Below, piece by piece: positions 27,164 through 36,890 of a stretch of 64,000 nt of DNA (its first letter is position 1; each line of letters begins with the position of its first letter). The stretch covers positions 3,318,001 to 3,382,000 of the forward strand of contig NZ_CP110389.1 of the NCBI RefSeq assembly GCF_026015985.1, in the 5' to 3' direction. The notes under the pieces were generated by a model. It was not told the origin of the DNA. It saw only the letters and a program-made list of their open reading frames with translations, and ran no database searches. The DNA comes from Rhodopseudomonas sp. P2A-2r. Its GTDB lineage: Bacteria > Pseudomonadota > Alphaproteobacteria > Rhizobiales > Xanthobacteraceae. Position numbers and translations under genes: made by a program.

Positions 27164-27207
27164 TTGTCAACATAATGGACAAGAATTGGCATATTCGGTT
27201 GTTATGT
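27164..27207. promoter_or_regulatory. Possible IclR-type operator
   Basis: Inverted repeats upstream of the iclR-like start: TTGTC (27164-27168) with GACAA (27178-27182), and ACATAA (27170-27175) with TTATGT (27202-27207). IclR regulators often bind such imperfect palindromes next to their own promoter. The remainder of 26895-27242 shows no gene. Confidence 0.3.
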
Positions 27208-27242
27208 AGACAGTCACGGCGAAGTTGGATCATATTTTGGTT

Positions 27243-28103
27243 ATGACCACGATCGCACGACCAGATGCCGGCTTTCTCCGTTCTCCCTCCGCAGAGAAAG
27301 TGCTTGCAGACCATGCTGGCGACGCCGCATTCGCGACGACGCTGGGCAGAGGTCTTGTGGTGCTCGAAGCGTTCGATGTCGGAGGCGCGTTGCGCGGCAA
27401 CGCTGACCTTGCCGCGCGAACCGGGATTTCGCGGCCGACGGTTGCGAGGTTGACGCATACGCTCGCCGAGCTTGGCTACCTCCGCTACGACTGGAAGCTC
27501 TCCAAGTACCGGCTGGGCGCCCGGGCGCTCCGGATGGCTCATCCGCTTCTTGCCGGCATGGAGTTTCGCCAGGCTGCGCGACCGCTGATGCAGGAACTCG
27601 CCCAGAGCGTTCGCGGCACGGTTTCAATCGGCTTACTCGATGGCGCGTCAGCGATCTATGTCGAGACGGCGAGATCTGGAGACGTTGGAACGCACGTCCC
27701 CGATATCGGCATGCCAATTCCCGTCATTCTGACAGCCATGGGGCGGGCGTCATCGGCGGCGTTACCGGCCGTCGAATTTGCGCTCCTCGAACAGTGCCTG
27801 AAAGCTGACAACCCGGACCTGTGGTCGGCCTATCGCGACAAGTACCACGCTGGCGTCGAGCAGTGTGCCGAGCGAGGATTCTGCACCTGCTATGGCGAAT
27901 ACATGGCGTCCATTCATGCAGTCGCTGCTCCGTTGTTTCACGTACCGGCCCTGAAGCAATCCTTCGCGATCAACTGCGGCATCCCTGCGTTTCGATTGCA
28001 GTCGGGGCAACTGGAGTCTGAAATCGGCCCGCGGATCAAGGCACTCGCCGATAGCATCCGCGCGCTGGTCAATGAGGTTGGGCCGATGATCGCGCACAGC
28101 TAG
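27243..28103 (+). CDS. IclR-family transcriptional regulator
   Basis: 286 aa. A winged-helix N-terminal domain (LVVLEAFDVGG, then NADLAARTGISRPTVARLTHTLAELGYLRY with the recognition helix) is followed by the GAF-like IclR effector domain (GTVSIGLLDGASAIYVETARS, and GFCTCYGEYMASIHAVAAPLF near residue 220). This places it among PcaR/CatR-like catabolic regulators. ATG 27243 is chosen over an upstream TTG. It lies just before a CoA-transferase and two periplasmic binding proteins on the same strand and is the likely controller of that set. Effector unknown. Confidence 0.9.
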   Translation: MTTIARPDAGFLRSPSAEKVLADHAGDAAFATTLGRGLVVLEAFDVGGALRGNADLAARTGISRPTVARLTHTLAELGYLRYDWKLSKYRLGARALRMAHPLLAGMEFRQAARPLMQELAQSVRGTVSIGLLDGASAIYVETARSGDVGTHVPDIGMPIPVILTAMGRASSAALPAVEFALLEQCLKADNPDLWSAYRDKYHAGVEQCAERGFCTCYGEYMASIHAVAAPLFHVPALKQSFAINCGIPAFRLQSGQLESEIGPRIKALADSIRALVNEVGPMIAHS

Positions 28104-28168
28104 CGCAAGACAGAACGACGGCAAGATCCTTCGCCAAAGAAGGACGCCGCGACGAACGGGGAAACGAA

Positions 28169-29364
28169 ATGGGCGGGCCGCTGGACGGATTGAAGGTGCT
28201 CGACATCGCGACCATCATCGCGGCGCCGCTCGCGGCGACGCTGCTGGCCGACTACGGGGCCGAGGTGCTCAAGATCGAGATGCCCGGGCAGGGCGACGGG
28301 CTGCGGTCGTTTCCGCCGCTCAAGGATGGCAAGCCGCTGTGGTGGAAGGCGGCGAACCGCAACAAGAAGTTCGCCACGCTCGATCTTCGCACGCCTGAGG
28401 GACTTGCGCTGTTCAAGCGGATCCTTCCGCGCTTCGACGTGCTCATCGAGAACTTCCGTCCCGGTACGCTGGATCGCTGGGGGCTGTCGAAGGAGGTGTT
28501 GTGGTCGATCCGGCCCCGGCTGGTGATCCTGCGCGCCACGGCGTTCGGGCAGGACGGTCCTTACAACAGCAGACCGGGCTTCGCGCGGATCTTCGAAGCG
28601 ATGGGCGGGCTCACTTACCTGACGGGCGACGCCGAGGGCGAACCCACTCATCCCGGCTATCCGATCGGCGATCTCGATCGGCGGTCTGTTCGGCGCGGTC
28701 GGGGTGCTCGCCGCCCTTTGGAAGCGCGCGCGATCCCGAGGCACCCGGCGAAGAGATCGATCTGTCGCTGACCGAGGCCGTATTTCGCCTGCTCGATGTG
28801 CTTCCGATCGAATTCGACCAGCTCGGCTTTGTCCGTCGCCGCATCGGCAACGCCAACGGCTATTCCGCACCGGCAGCCGTGTTCCGCAGCAGCGACGATC
28901 GCTGGGTCACCATGGCGGGGGCGACCAACGCGCTCTATGCGGCGAATTGCCGGGCCATCGGAAGGCCCGACCTGATCGCCGATGCGCGGTTCTCGCGCAA
29001 CGATCTGCGGGTAATGCACGCAGCAGAACTCAACGGGATCTTCTCGGCATGGTGTGCCGATCACACCCTCGACGAGGCGCTCGCCGAGTTCGTTGCCGCG
29101 CAAGGGACGGTCGCGCCGATCTATTCGATCGACCAGATCGCGACGGACCCGCAGGCGATGGCACGCGGCATGATCACCCGTGTTCCCGATCGCGATTTCG
29201 GCTCGGTCGCAATGGCGAATGTCGTTCCCCGATTCACCGTCGATCCCGCGCAATCGCGCCACGCCGCCGGTGATCTGGGTCAGGACAACCACGAAGTTTA
29301 CCGGGACTGGCTCGGCCTGTCGGAACAGGAGACCGAACGGCTCGCAACCAAGAACATCATCTAG
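28169..29364 (+). pseudogene. CaiB/BaiF-type CoA-transferase broken by two frameshifts
   Basis: The three reading frames together encode a class III CoA-transferase of about 398 residues. Frame one: GLKVLDIATIIAAPLAATLL and VLIENFRPGTLDRWGL up to HPGYPIGD. The middle frame gives IGGLFGAVGVLAALWKRAR. The final frame: DPEAPGEEIDLSLTEAVFRL to the end. The first shift is one extra base near 28672. The second lies in the GC repeat at 28724-28731 (one extra or two missing bases). The catalytic Asp region and the rest look normal. It would move CoA between acids. Two indels within 60 bp suggest sequence error or an inactive gene. Confidence 0.8.
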
Positions 29365-29434
29365 TTCGAGTCGCCAATCGACTTAACCGGCGGCACGATC
29401 GTCGGATGTCAAAAATCCACAAGGGAGGAGAGCG

Positions 29435-30427
29435 ATGATGCCAGCAAGCCAATCCGTCACCCGGAGAACATTGCTCGCCACTGCAGCCGCCGGGTTTGCG
29501 GCAGGCCTCGGTGTCACGGCGCGCGCCGAGGACAATTGGCCCTCGCGCCTGGTCAGGCTGATATCGCCTTACGGGGCAGGAGGCGCGAATGACATCTCGT
29601 TGCGCATTCTGGCGGAGTATATCGGCCACCGGCTGGGCCAACAATTCATCGTGGAGAACCGGCCGGGCGCTGGAACCCGGCTTGCCAACGAATCCGTCGC
29701 CCATGCTTCGCCGGATGGATACACATTCCTCTACGTCGCAGCGCCCTATGCGACGGCGGAAGCGCTTTACGGAAAGCTGAACTACGAGCGCAAGGAGTTG
29801 CAACCGGTCGCCATGGCCGTAACCGCTCCAATTTTTCTGCTCATCAGCGCGGATGCTCCTTTCAAGACCCTTCCGGAATTGATCGCTTACGGCAAGTCGC
29901 AACCCAACGGATTGACGTTTGCGTCGCCCGGCGCAGGCTCGCAACCTCATCTCGCAGCCGAACTGCTGTTCAGGGATGCCGCGGTCAAAGGGATGAATGT
30001 CCCGTTCAGGGGCAACTCGATGGCTTACACCGAACTGCTGGCCGGGCGGGTCGATGCCACCATCACCGCGATCAGCACAGCGTTGCCGCATGTCGAGAGC
30101 GGCAAGTTTCGCGTGCTCGGCGTGGCCGCAGCCGAACCCAGTGCGATCTATCCGCAGGCCCCGACGCTGCGGGAGCAGGGGCTGCCCAACGTGGTGGCAT
30201 CCGGGTGGTATGGCTTCATGGCTCCGGCCGCCACGCCTCGCGCGATCGTCAACCGGTTTCAGGACGAAATCGTCCGTGCGCTTGGCGATCCCGAGGTGAA
30301 GCAGAAGCTGCTGATCCAGGGATTGGAAGCGCGCGGTGGTACCGCCGCGGAGTTCCAGAAATTTATCGACGACGAGACGCGCAAGTGGGGCGAGCTGATC
30401 CGGCAGGCGGGCCTCAAGGGAGAATAG
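29435..30427 (+). CDS. TctC/Bug-family periplasmic solute-binding protein
   Basis: 330 aa. The N-terminus SVTRRTLLATAAAGFAAGLGV has a twin-arginine pair before a hydrophobic stretch, and cleavage is likely near ARAED, so export may be by Tat. The mature part shows the Bug pattern: WPSRLVRLISPYGAGGANDISLRIL, ENRPGAGTRLANESVAHASPDGYT and MNVPFRGNSMAYTELLAGRVDATI. These proteins bind carboxylates or aromatic acids for TctAB permeases. None lies nearby, which is common for Bug proteins. It may serve as sensor or share a distant permease. Confidence 0.88.
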   Translation: MMPASQSVTRRTLLATAAAGFAAGLGVTARAEDNWPSRLVRLISPYGAGGANDISLRILAEYIGHRLGQQFIVENRPGAGTRLANESVAHASPDGYTFLYVAAPYATAEALYGKLNYERKELQPVAMAVTAPIFLLISADAPFKTLPELIAYGKSQPNGLTFASPGAGSQPHLAAELLFRDAAVKGMNVPFRGNSMAYTELLAGRVDATITAISTALPHVESGKFRVLGVAAAEPSAIYPQAPTLREQGLPNVVASGWYGFMAPAATPRAIVNRFQDEIVRALGDPEVKQKLLIQGLEARGGTAAEFQKFIDDETRKWGELIRQAGLKGE

Positions 30428-30568
30428 CGATCCGGTTTGGACCTGCTTCGTCGTGCCCCCGCTGCGGGGACGGCGCCGGCCGGAACTAAGGCATCGATAG
30501 CCACGGCTGCCGCGACCGCCGTGGTCAGCTCCGAAATCTCGAAATCCCCATTGGAGAGGTCAGACGCG

Positions 30569-31792
30569 ATGAGCAACAACATGGTGAACTTGGCGCTGGC
30601 GTCCGTGCTTGCCGCCGCGCTGTCGGTTTCGGCCGCGTCCGCGCAGAAGAAGTACGACAGCGGCGCCACCGACACGGAAATCAAGGTTGGACAGACGGTG
30701 CCGCTGAGCGGGCCAGCGTCGGCCTATGCCACCGTTGGCAAGACCCAGGCCGCCTACATCAAGATGATCAACGACGAAGGCGGTGTGAACGGACGCAAGG
30801 TCAATCTGATCCAGTATGACGATGCCTACAGCCCGCCGAAAACCGTCGAACAGGTACGCAAGCTGTTCGAGAGCGATGAGGTGTTGCTGACCTTTCAGAT
30901 CATCGGCACAGCTCCGAATGCAGCTGTTCAGAAATATCATAACGTCAAGAAAGTGCCGCAGCTGTTCGCTGCGACTGGTGCCTCCCGGTTTACCGACCCG
31001 AAGAACTTTCCTTGGACGATGGGTTTCAATCCCAGCTACTTCGTGGAGGGCCGGATCTACGGCCAATACATTCTGAAGGAGCATCCGAACGCCAAGGTCG
31101 GCATCCTCTACCAGAACGATGACCTCGGCAAAGACTACCTCAACGGCATCAAGGCCGGGCTCGGCGACAAGGCGGCGACGATGGTGGTCGCGGAGATCTC
31201 CTACGAACTGTCGGAACCGACGATCGACTCGCAGATTCTCAGGATCAAGGATTCCGGCGCCGACCTGTTCTTCAGCGCGTCCACGCCAAAGCAGGCGGCG
31301 CAGGCGATCAAGAAGATCGCCGAACTCGGCTGGCACCCTGTGCATATCGTCGACATCAATGCGACCTCGGTGGGTGCAGTGATGAAACCGGCTGGGCTGG
31401 AGGCCTCCAAGGGCATCATCAGCGTCGGCTACGTCAAGGATCCGGCCGATACCAACTGGAGCAACGATCCCGGAGTGAAGCGCTATTTCGCCTTCATGGA
31501 GAAGTATTATCCGGAAGGCGACAAAAATTCCAACTTGAACGTCTATGGCTACATCACCACCCAGCTCTTGGTTCATGTGCTGAAACAGTGTGGCGACGAT
31601 CTCACGCGTGCAAACGTGATGTATCAGGCTTCGCACCTCACGAACGTCACGCTCGACGTGTTGCTGCCCGGGATCAGCGTCACAACCAAGCCGAATGACT
31701 ATCGCGTCAACAAGCAGTTTCAGATGGCGCGTTTCGACGGCGAGCGCTGGGAGCGCTACGGAGGCATCATTACCGACGAACCCAAACAATAA
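30569..31792 (+). CDS. Liv-type ABC transporter substrate-binding protein (orphan)
   Basis: 407 aa Peripla_BP_6 protein. ATG 30569 opens a signal peptide (MSNNMVNLALASVLAAALSV, cleavage near SASAQKK), and GGAGAGG lies 14 bp upstream. Mature start: DTEIKVGQTVPLSGPASAYATVGKTQAAYIKMINDEGGVNG, typical for binders of aromatic acids, amides or urea. No ATPase or permease genes follow; the next gene is an unrelated convergent permease. It is probably co-regulated with the IclR cluster and uses a transporter encoded elsewhere. Confidence 0.9.
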   Translation: MSNNMVNLALASVLAAALSVSAASAQKKYDSGATDTEIKVGQTVPLSGPASAYATVGKTQAAYIKMINDEGGVNGRKVNLIQYDDAYSPPKTVEQVRKLFESDEVLLTFQIIGTAPNAAVQKYHNVKKVPQLFAATGASRFTDPKNFPWTMGFNPSYFVEGRIYGQYILKEHPNAKVGILYQNDDLGKDYLNGIKAGLGDKAATMVVAEISYELSEPTIDSQILRIKDSGADLFFSASTPKQAAQAIKKIAELGWHPVHIVDINATSVGAVMKPAGLEASKGIISVGYVKDPADTNWSNDPGVKRYFAFMEKYYPEGDKNSNLNVYGYITTQLLVHVLKQCGDDLTRANVMYQASHLTNVTLDVLLPGISVTTKPNDYRVNKQFQMARFDGERWERYGGIITDEPKQ

Positions 31793-31814
31793 GCGGGCGC
31801 TGCCAATCCCGGGC

Positions 31815-32972
31815 TCAGGCCGCTTTCGCGACCGGCGCGGCTTCGTCGTCGTCCTCGCGCAGGAGGTCGATCACCACCTTGACGATCGCCAGTACGGGGA
31901 GTGCCAGCGCCAGGCCCCAGACGCCGAACACGATGCCGAGCATGATCTGGAACGCGAACAGCGTGGCCGGCGGGATGTCGAGCGCCTGGCGCTGCAGGAT
32001 CGGCGTCAGGACGTAGCTCTCCATCGCGTGGACGCCGAGAAACAGCACGAAGGCGCTGGCTGCGGCCACCCATCCGGAGGCGAGGCTGGCGAGCACCACG
32101 ATGAGCCCTGCGAGCAGGGCGCCGACGGTGGGAATGAACGCCAGCAGCCCGGCCTGGACGCCCAGGATGAATGCGCTGGGCACACCGATCAGCATCAGCC
32201 CGATCCAGGTCACGCCGCCAACCGCGACCATGGTGATCATCTGCGCGATCAGCCAGCGCTCCAGCGTCTCGCCGATCCGGTCGACGATCTCGGTCATGGG
32301 CGCGCGATGCTTCTTCGGCGTGAGATGCAGCAGCCCCTTGCGGTAGACGCCGGGTTGCGTGGCGAAGGCGAGGCCGAGAAACAGGACAATGAAGAAATTG
32401 CCGAGCGCGCCGACCGCGCCGAGGATGATCTTCAGGGTCTGGCTGACGATGGCGCCGCCGCTGGAGGCGAAGGCGCTGGCGCTCGGCAGGTTGTTAGTCT
32501 TGGTTTCCGCTGCGGCTGCAGGCGATGCGGGTCTGGTCCCGGCATCCGGTTTGGCTGTCGCGTCGGCCTCGTTGCCGAGCCCGCCAAAGTCGAGATAGCT
32601 GGTGTCGACGCCGTGCCGTTCGAGGAACGATTTGACGTTGACGATCTGCGATTTCAGCGTGGTGCTGAGCACCTTGGTTTGCTCGGCGATGGTCGAGCCG
32701 CCGAGGAAGACGATGCCGCCGAGCAGCGCGGCAAGCAGCAGGCACACCATCGTCAGGCGCAGCGCGTGGGGGCCGCCCATCACGCGGCCGAACAGGGCGG
32801 TGAGCGCATTGAGCGCGACGCCGAGCAGGATGCCGGCGAAGATCAGGAACAGGGTGGCGGAAAAATACCAGGCGAACACCACGAACACCGCGAACGACAC
32901 GGTTGCGATGCCGCCGACGGCGATCGCCCAGGCCAGATCGCTGCGCTTCTGTACATTGTCTTCAGGGGCCAC
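31815..32972 (-). CDS. AI-2E family transporter (PerM-like permease)
   Basis: 385 aa inner-membrane protein with about eight helices. The segment LGVALNALTALFGRVMGGPHALRLTMV near residue 50, the large soluble loop around residues 95-160, and IGETLERWLIAQMITMVAVGGVTWIGLMLIGVP match the AI-2E transporter family. The C-terminal half carries MESYVLTPILQRQALDIPPATLFAFQIMLG. Substrates differ among members (autoinducer-2, Na+/H+ exchange), so the name is only a family label. A low-complexity stretch (residues 125-165) is rich in Ala, Thr and Ser. Convergent with the orphan binding-protein gene. Confidence 0.85.
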   Translation of the reverse strand: MAPEDNVQKRSDLAWAIAVGGIATVSFAVFVVFAWYFSATLFLIFAGILLGVALNALTALFGRVMGGPHALRLTMVCLLLAALLGGIVFLGGSTIAEQTKVLSTTLKSQIVNVKSFLERHGVDTSYLDFGGLGNEADATAKPDAGTRPASPAAAAETKTNNLPSASAFASSGGAIVSQTLKIILGAVGALGNFFIVLFLGLAFATQPGVYRKGLLHLTPKKHRAPMTEIVDRIGETLERWLIAQMITMVAVGGVTWIGLMLIGVPSAFILGVQAGLLAFIPTVGALLAGLIVVLASLASGWVAAASAFVLFLGVHAMESYVLTPILQRQALDIPPATLFAFQIMLGIVFGVWGLALALPVLAIVKVVIDLLREDDDEAAPVAKAA

Positions 32973-33068
32973 GTTCGATCCTCGGCACGAATTTCAGCGG
33001 TACTCTTTCGGCAAAACCGGCCGGGATCAAGCTAAGATCGCGCGTCGCTCGGTGCGGTTCCTCCAACG

Positions 33069-33096
33069 AAAAGGGCGCCCCGTTGCCGGGGCGCCC
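33069..33096 (-). terminator. Rho-independent terminator of glnA
   Basis: 10-bp perfect stem GGGCGCCCCG/CGGGGCGCCC with a 4-base loop. On the minus strand it is followed by TTTT, 43 bp beyond the glnA stop. Confidence 0.9.
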
Positions 33097-33138
33097 TCGA
33101 TGTTCACGCCATGTCGCGCGGGCTTCCCCGCAACGGCA

Positions 33139-34548
33139 TTACTGCGAGTAGTACATGTCGAATTCGACCGGATGCGGGGTCATTTCGTAGCGCATCACTT
33201 CGGTCATCTTCAGCTCGATATAGGCGTCGATGAAGTCGTCATCGAACACGCCGCCGTTCTTGAGGAAGCCGCGGTTCTTGTCGAGGTTTTCCAGCGCTTC
33301 GCGGAGCGAACCGCAGACCGTCGGGATCGACTTCAGCTCTTCCTTCGGCAGGTCGTACAGATCCTTGTCCATGGCCGGACCCGGGTCGATCTTGTTCTTG
33401 ATGCCGTCGAGGCCGGCCATCAGCATCGCGGCGAAGGCGAGATACGGATTGGCCATCGGATCGGGGAACCGGACCTCGACGCGCTTCGCCTTCGGCGAAG
33501 TCGTGTACGGGATGCGGCAGGAGGCCGAGCGGTTGCGTGCGGAGTAGGCCAGCAGCACCGGGGCTTCATAGCCCGGGACCAGACGCTTGTAGGAGTTGGT
33601 CGACGGGTTGGTGAAGGCGTTGATGGCCTTGGCGTGCTTGATGATGCCGCCGATGTAATGCAGGCAGGTTTCCGACAGGTCGGCATACTTGTTGCCGGCG
33701 AAGACCGGCTTGCCGTCCTTCCAGATCGACTGGTGCACGTGCATGCCCGAGCCGTTGTCGCCGAAGATTGGCTTCGGCATGAAGGTGGCGGTCTTGCCGT
33801 AGATGTGGGCGACCTGGTGGATGCAGTACTTGTAGATCTGCATCTGGTCGGCCATGTGGGTCAGGGTGTCGAACTTCATGCCGAGCTCGTGCTGGGCCGA
33901 GGCGACCTCGTGGTGGTGCTTCTCGACCTTGACGCCCATCTTGGCCATGGCGCCGAGCATTTCGGAGCGCATGTCCTGCACCGAATCCTGCGGCGGAACC
34001 GGGAAGTAGCCGCCCTTGGTGCGGATGCGGTGACCGAGGTTGCCGCCCTCATATTCGGTGTCGGAATTGGTCGGCAGTTCCGAGGAATCCAGCTTGAAGC
34101 CGGTGTTGTACGGGCTCGACGAGAAGCGCACGTCGTCGAACACGAAGAACTCGGCTTCCGGACCGACCATCACGGTGTCGCCGATGCCCATGGACTTGAC
34201 CATGGCCTCGGCCTTCTTGGCGATGCCGCGCGGATCGCGGTTGTAGGGCTCGCCGGTGGAGGGCTCGAGAATGTCGCAGGTGATGACCATGGTGGTCTCT
34301 GCGAAGAACGGATCGATGGTCGCGGTTTCCGGGTCGAGCATCAGCATCATGTCGGATTCATTGATCGCCTTCCAGCCGGCGATCGAGGAACCGTCGAACA
34401 TGGTGCCTTCGGCGAAGATGTCTTCGTCGATCATCGAGATGTCGAAGGTCACGTGCTGCCACTTGCCGCGCGGATCGGTGAAGCGCAGATCGACGTACTT
34501 GACGTCATTGTCCTTGATGGACTGCAGGACTTCTTTCGCGGTCGTCAT
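33139..34548 (-). CDS. glnA: Glutamine synthetase type I
   Basis: 469 aa GSI-beta enzyme that joins ammonia to glutamate, the main ammonia-assimilating step. Seen: [64 protein letters not shown] and [20 protein letters not shown]. The adenylylation tyrosine is in MDKDLYDLP (about residue 397), so activity should be controlled by GlnE with PII. It lies 94 bp after glnB on the same strand and shares its sigma-54 promoter. Confidence 0.98.
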   Translation of the reverse strand: MTTAKEVLQSIKDNDVKYVDLRFTDPRGKWQHVTFDISMIDEDIFAEGTMFDGSSIAGWKAINESDMMLMLDPETATIDPFFAETTMVITCDILEPSTGEPYNRDPRGIAKKAEAMVKSMGIGDTVMVGPEAEFFVFDDVRFSSSPYNTGFKLDSSELPTNSDTEYEGGNLGHRIRTKGGYFPVPPQDSVQDMRSEMLGAMAKMGVKVEKHHHEVASAQHELGMKFDTLTHMADQMQIYKYCIHQVAHIYGKTATFMPKPIFGDNGSGMHVHQSIWKDGKPVFAGNKYADLSETCLHYIGGIIKHAKAINAFTNPSTNSYKRLVPGYEAPVLLAYSARNRSASCRIPYTTSPKAKRVEVRFPDPMANPYLAFAAMLMAGLDGIKNKIDPGPAMDKDLYDLPKEELKSIPTVCGSLREALENLDKNRGFLKNGGVFDDDFIDAYIELKMTEVMRYEMTPHPVEFDMYYSQ

Positions 34549-34642
34549 GAATACCTCTTGTGTCTGCAGACGTCTTTTGCTGCGGCGCGAGGACGCCGCA
34601 GGATAACGCCTTATGCTGCGGCTACCGTCTTAGAACATCGTC

Positions 34643-35387
<745 letters not shown>

Positions 35388-36887
35388 ATGGAAATTCTCA
35401 CCGCCGCCGAAATGCAGCGTGCCGATCAATTGACCATCGCCGATGGCACCCCTGGTTTTGCTCTGATGCGTAATGCCGGGCGGGCCGTCGCCGATGCCGC
35501 CGCCGACATGGCCGAGGAGGGAGCGATCCTCGTGATCGCCGGCCGCGGCAACAATGGCGGCGACGGATTTATCGCAGCGGCGGAGCTGGCGGCGCGCGGA
35601 CGCGACGTTCAGGTGATCCTGCTGTGTCAGAAGGAGACGCTGACCGGCGATGCGGCGCTGGCGGCTGCCGAGTATAAGGGCGAGGTCTTGCCGTGCGATC
35701 CCGCCGCGATCGGCGCCCCCGCGCTGATCGTCGATGCGCTGTTCGGCACCGGCCTCGACCGGCCGATCAAGGGGGACCCGTTCGAGATGATCGCGGCTAT
35801 CAACGCCAGCGGCGTCCCGGTGCTGGCGGTGGATCTGCCGAGCGGCATCAACGGCACCACCGGAGCGGTGATGGGCATCGCGGTGCGCGCGACCGAGACG
35901 GTGACCTTCTTCCGGCCCAAGACCGGTCACCTGCTGCTGCCGGGGCGGGTTCATTGCGGCCGGCTGCGTGTAGTGGATATCGGCATCGAGGCTGGCGTCC
36001 TCGACGAGATCCGTCCGCTGACCTCGGAGAACATGCCGGAACTCTGGGCCATGTCATTCCCGGTGCCCAGGATGGACGGCCATAAATTTGCCCGTGGCCA
36101 TGCCATCGTGGTGTCCGGCGACATTGCTGCGACCGGCGCGGCCAGGCTTGCTGCCCGCGGTGCGCTGCGCGCCGGGGCCGGGCTGGTGACGGTGGCATCG
36201 CCGCGCGATGCGCTGGCGGTCAACGCCGCGGCACTGACCGCCGTGATGGTGCGCCCGGTGGATACGGCAGCCGAGTTTGCCAACCTCGTCGCCGACCCCA
36301 GGATCAGGGCCTGCGTGATCGGGCCCGGCGCCGGGGTCGGGGCGCGCACCCGCGACTTCGTGCTGGCGCTGCTGGCGGCCAAACGTGGCGCGGTGCTCGA
36401 CGCCGACGCCCTGACCAGCTTCGCCGAGGCGCCGCAGCAGCTTTTCGATGCCATCAAATCTCTCTCCGAGCCGAGCGTTGTTCTGACGCCGCACGTTGGA
36501 GAGTTTTCCCGTTTATTCAAAGTGATAGAAGCTGAAGCTGCTTCTCTTTCAAAGCTTGAGCAGGTGCGGATGGCGGCCCAAACGGCCGGTGCGGTGGTGC
36601 TGCTCAAGGGGGCGGACACCGTGGTGGCGTCGCCCGATGGCCGCGCCGCCATCGCGTCCAACGCGCCGCCCTGGCTGGCCACCGCCGGCTCCGGAGATGT
36701 GCTGGCGGGCATCATCGGCGGCTTGCTGGCGCAAGGCGTTCCGGCCTTCGAGGCGGCGTGCATCGGGGTCTGGATGCATGGCGAAGCCGGTGCCGAGGCC
36801 GGCCCCGGGCTGATCGCCGAGGATCTCCCGGAAGTGCTGCCTGCGGTCCTGCGCCGGCTCTATGACCGGCTGGAAGTGGAATACTGA
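35388..36887 (+). CDS. nnr: Bifunctional NAD(P)HX epimerase/dehydratase
   Basis: 499 aa fusion that repairs hydrated NADH and NADPH. The N-terminal YjeF_N epimerase domain (residues 1-215) has AEMQRADQLTIADG, VIAGRGNNGGDGFIAA and VLAVDLPSGINGTTGAVMG. The C-terminal dehydratase, a ribokinase-like domain (residues 230-495), shows GHKFARGHAIVVSGD, VVLTPHVGEFSRLF and ATAGSGDVLAGIIGG with the catalytic Asp near residue 437. ATG 35388 with AGGA 8 bp upstream. It reads away from glnB. Confidence 0.95.
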   Translation: MEILTAAEMQRADQLTIADGTPGFALMRNAGRAVADAAADMAEEGAILVIAGRGNNGGDGFIAAAELAARGRDVQVILLCQKETLTGDAALAAAEYKGEVLPCDPAAIGAPALIVDALFGTGLDRPIKGDPFEMIAAINASGVPVLAVDLPSGINGTTGAVMGIAVRATETVTFFRPKTGHLLLPGRVHCGRLRVVDIGIEAGVLDEIRPLTSENMPELWAMSFPVPRMDGHKFARGHAIVVSGDIAATGAARLAARGALRAGAGLVTVASPRDALAVNAAALTAVMVRPVDTAAEFANLVADPRIRACVIGPGAGVGARTRDFVLALLAAKRGAVLDADALTSFAEAPQQLFDAIKSLSEPSVVLTPHVGEFSRLFKVIEAEAASLSKLEQVRMAAQTAGAVVLLKGADTVVASPDGRAAIASNAPPWLATAGSGDVLAGIIGGLLAQGVPAFEAACIGVWMHGEAGAEAGPGLIAEDLPEVLPAVLRRLYDRLEVEY

Positions 36888-36890
36888 GGC

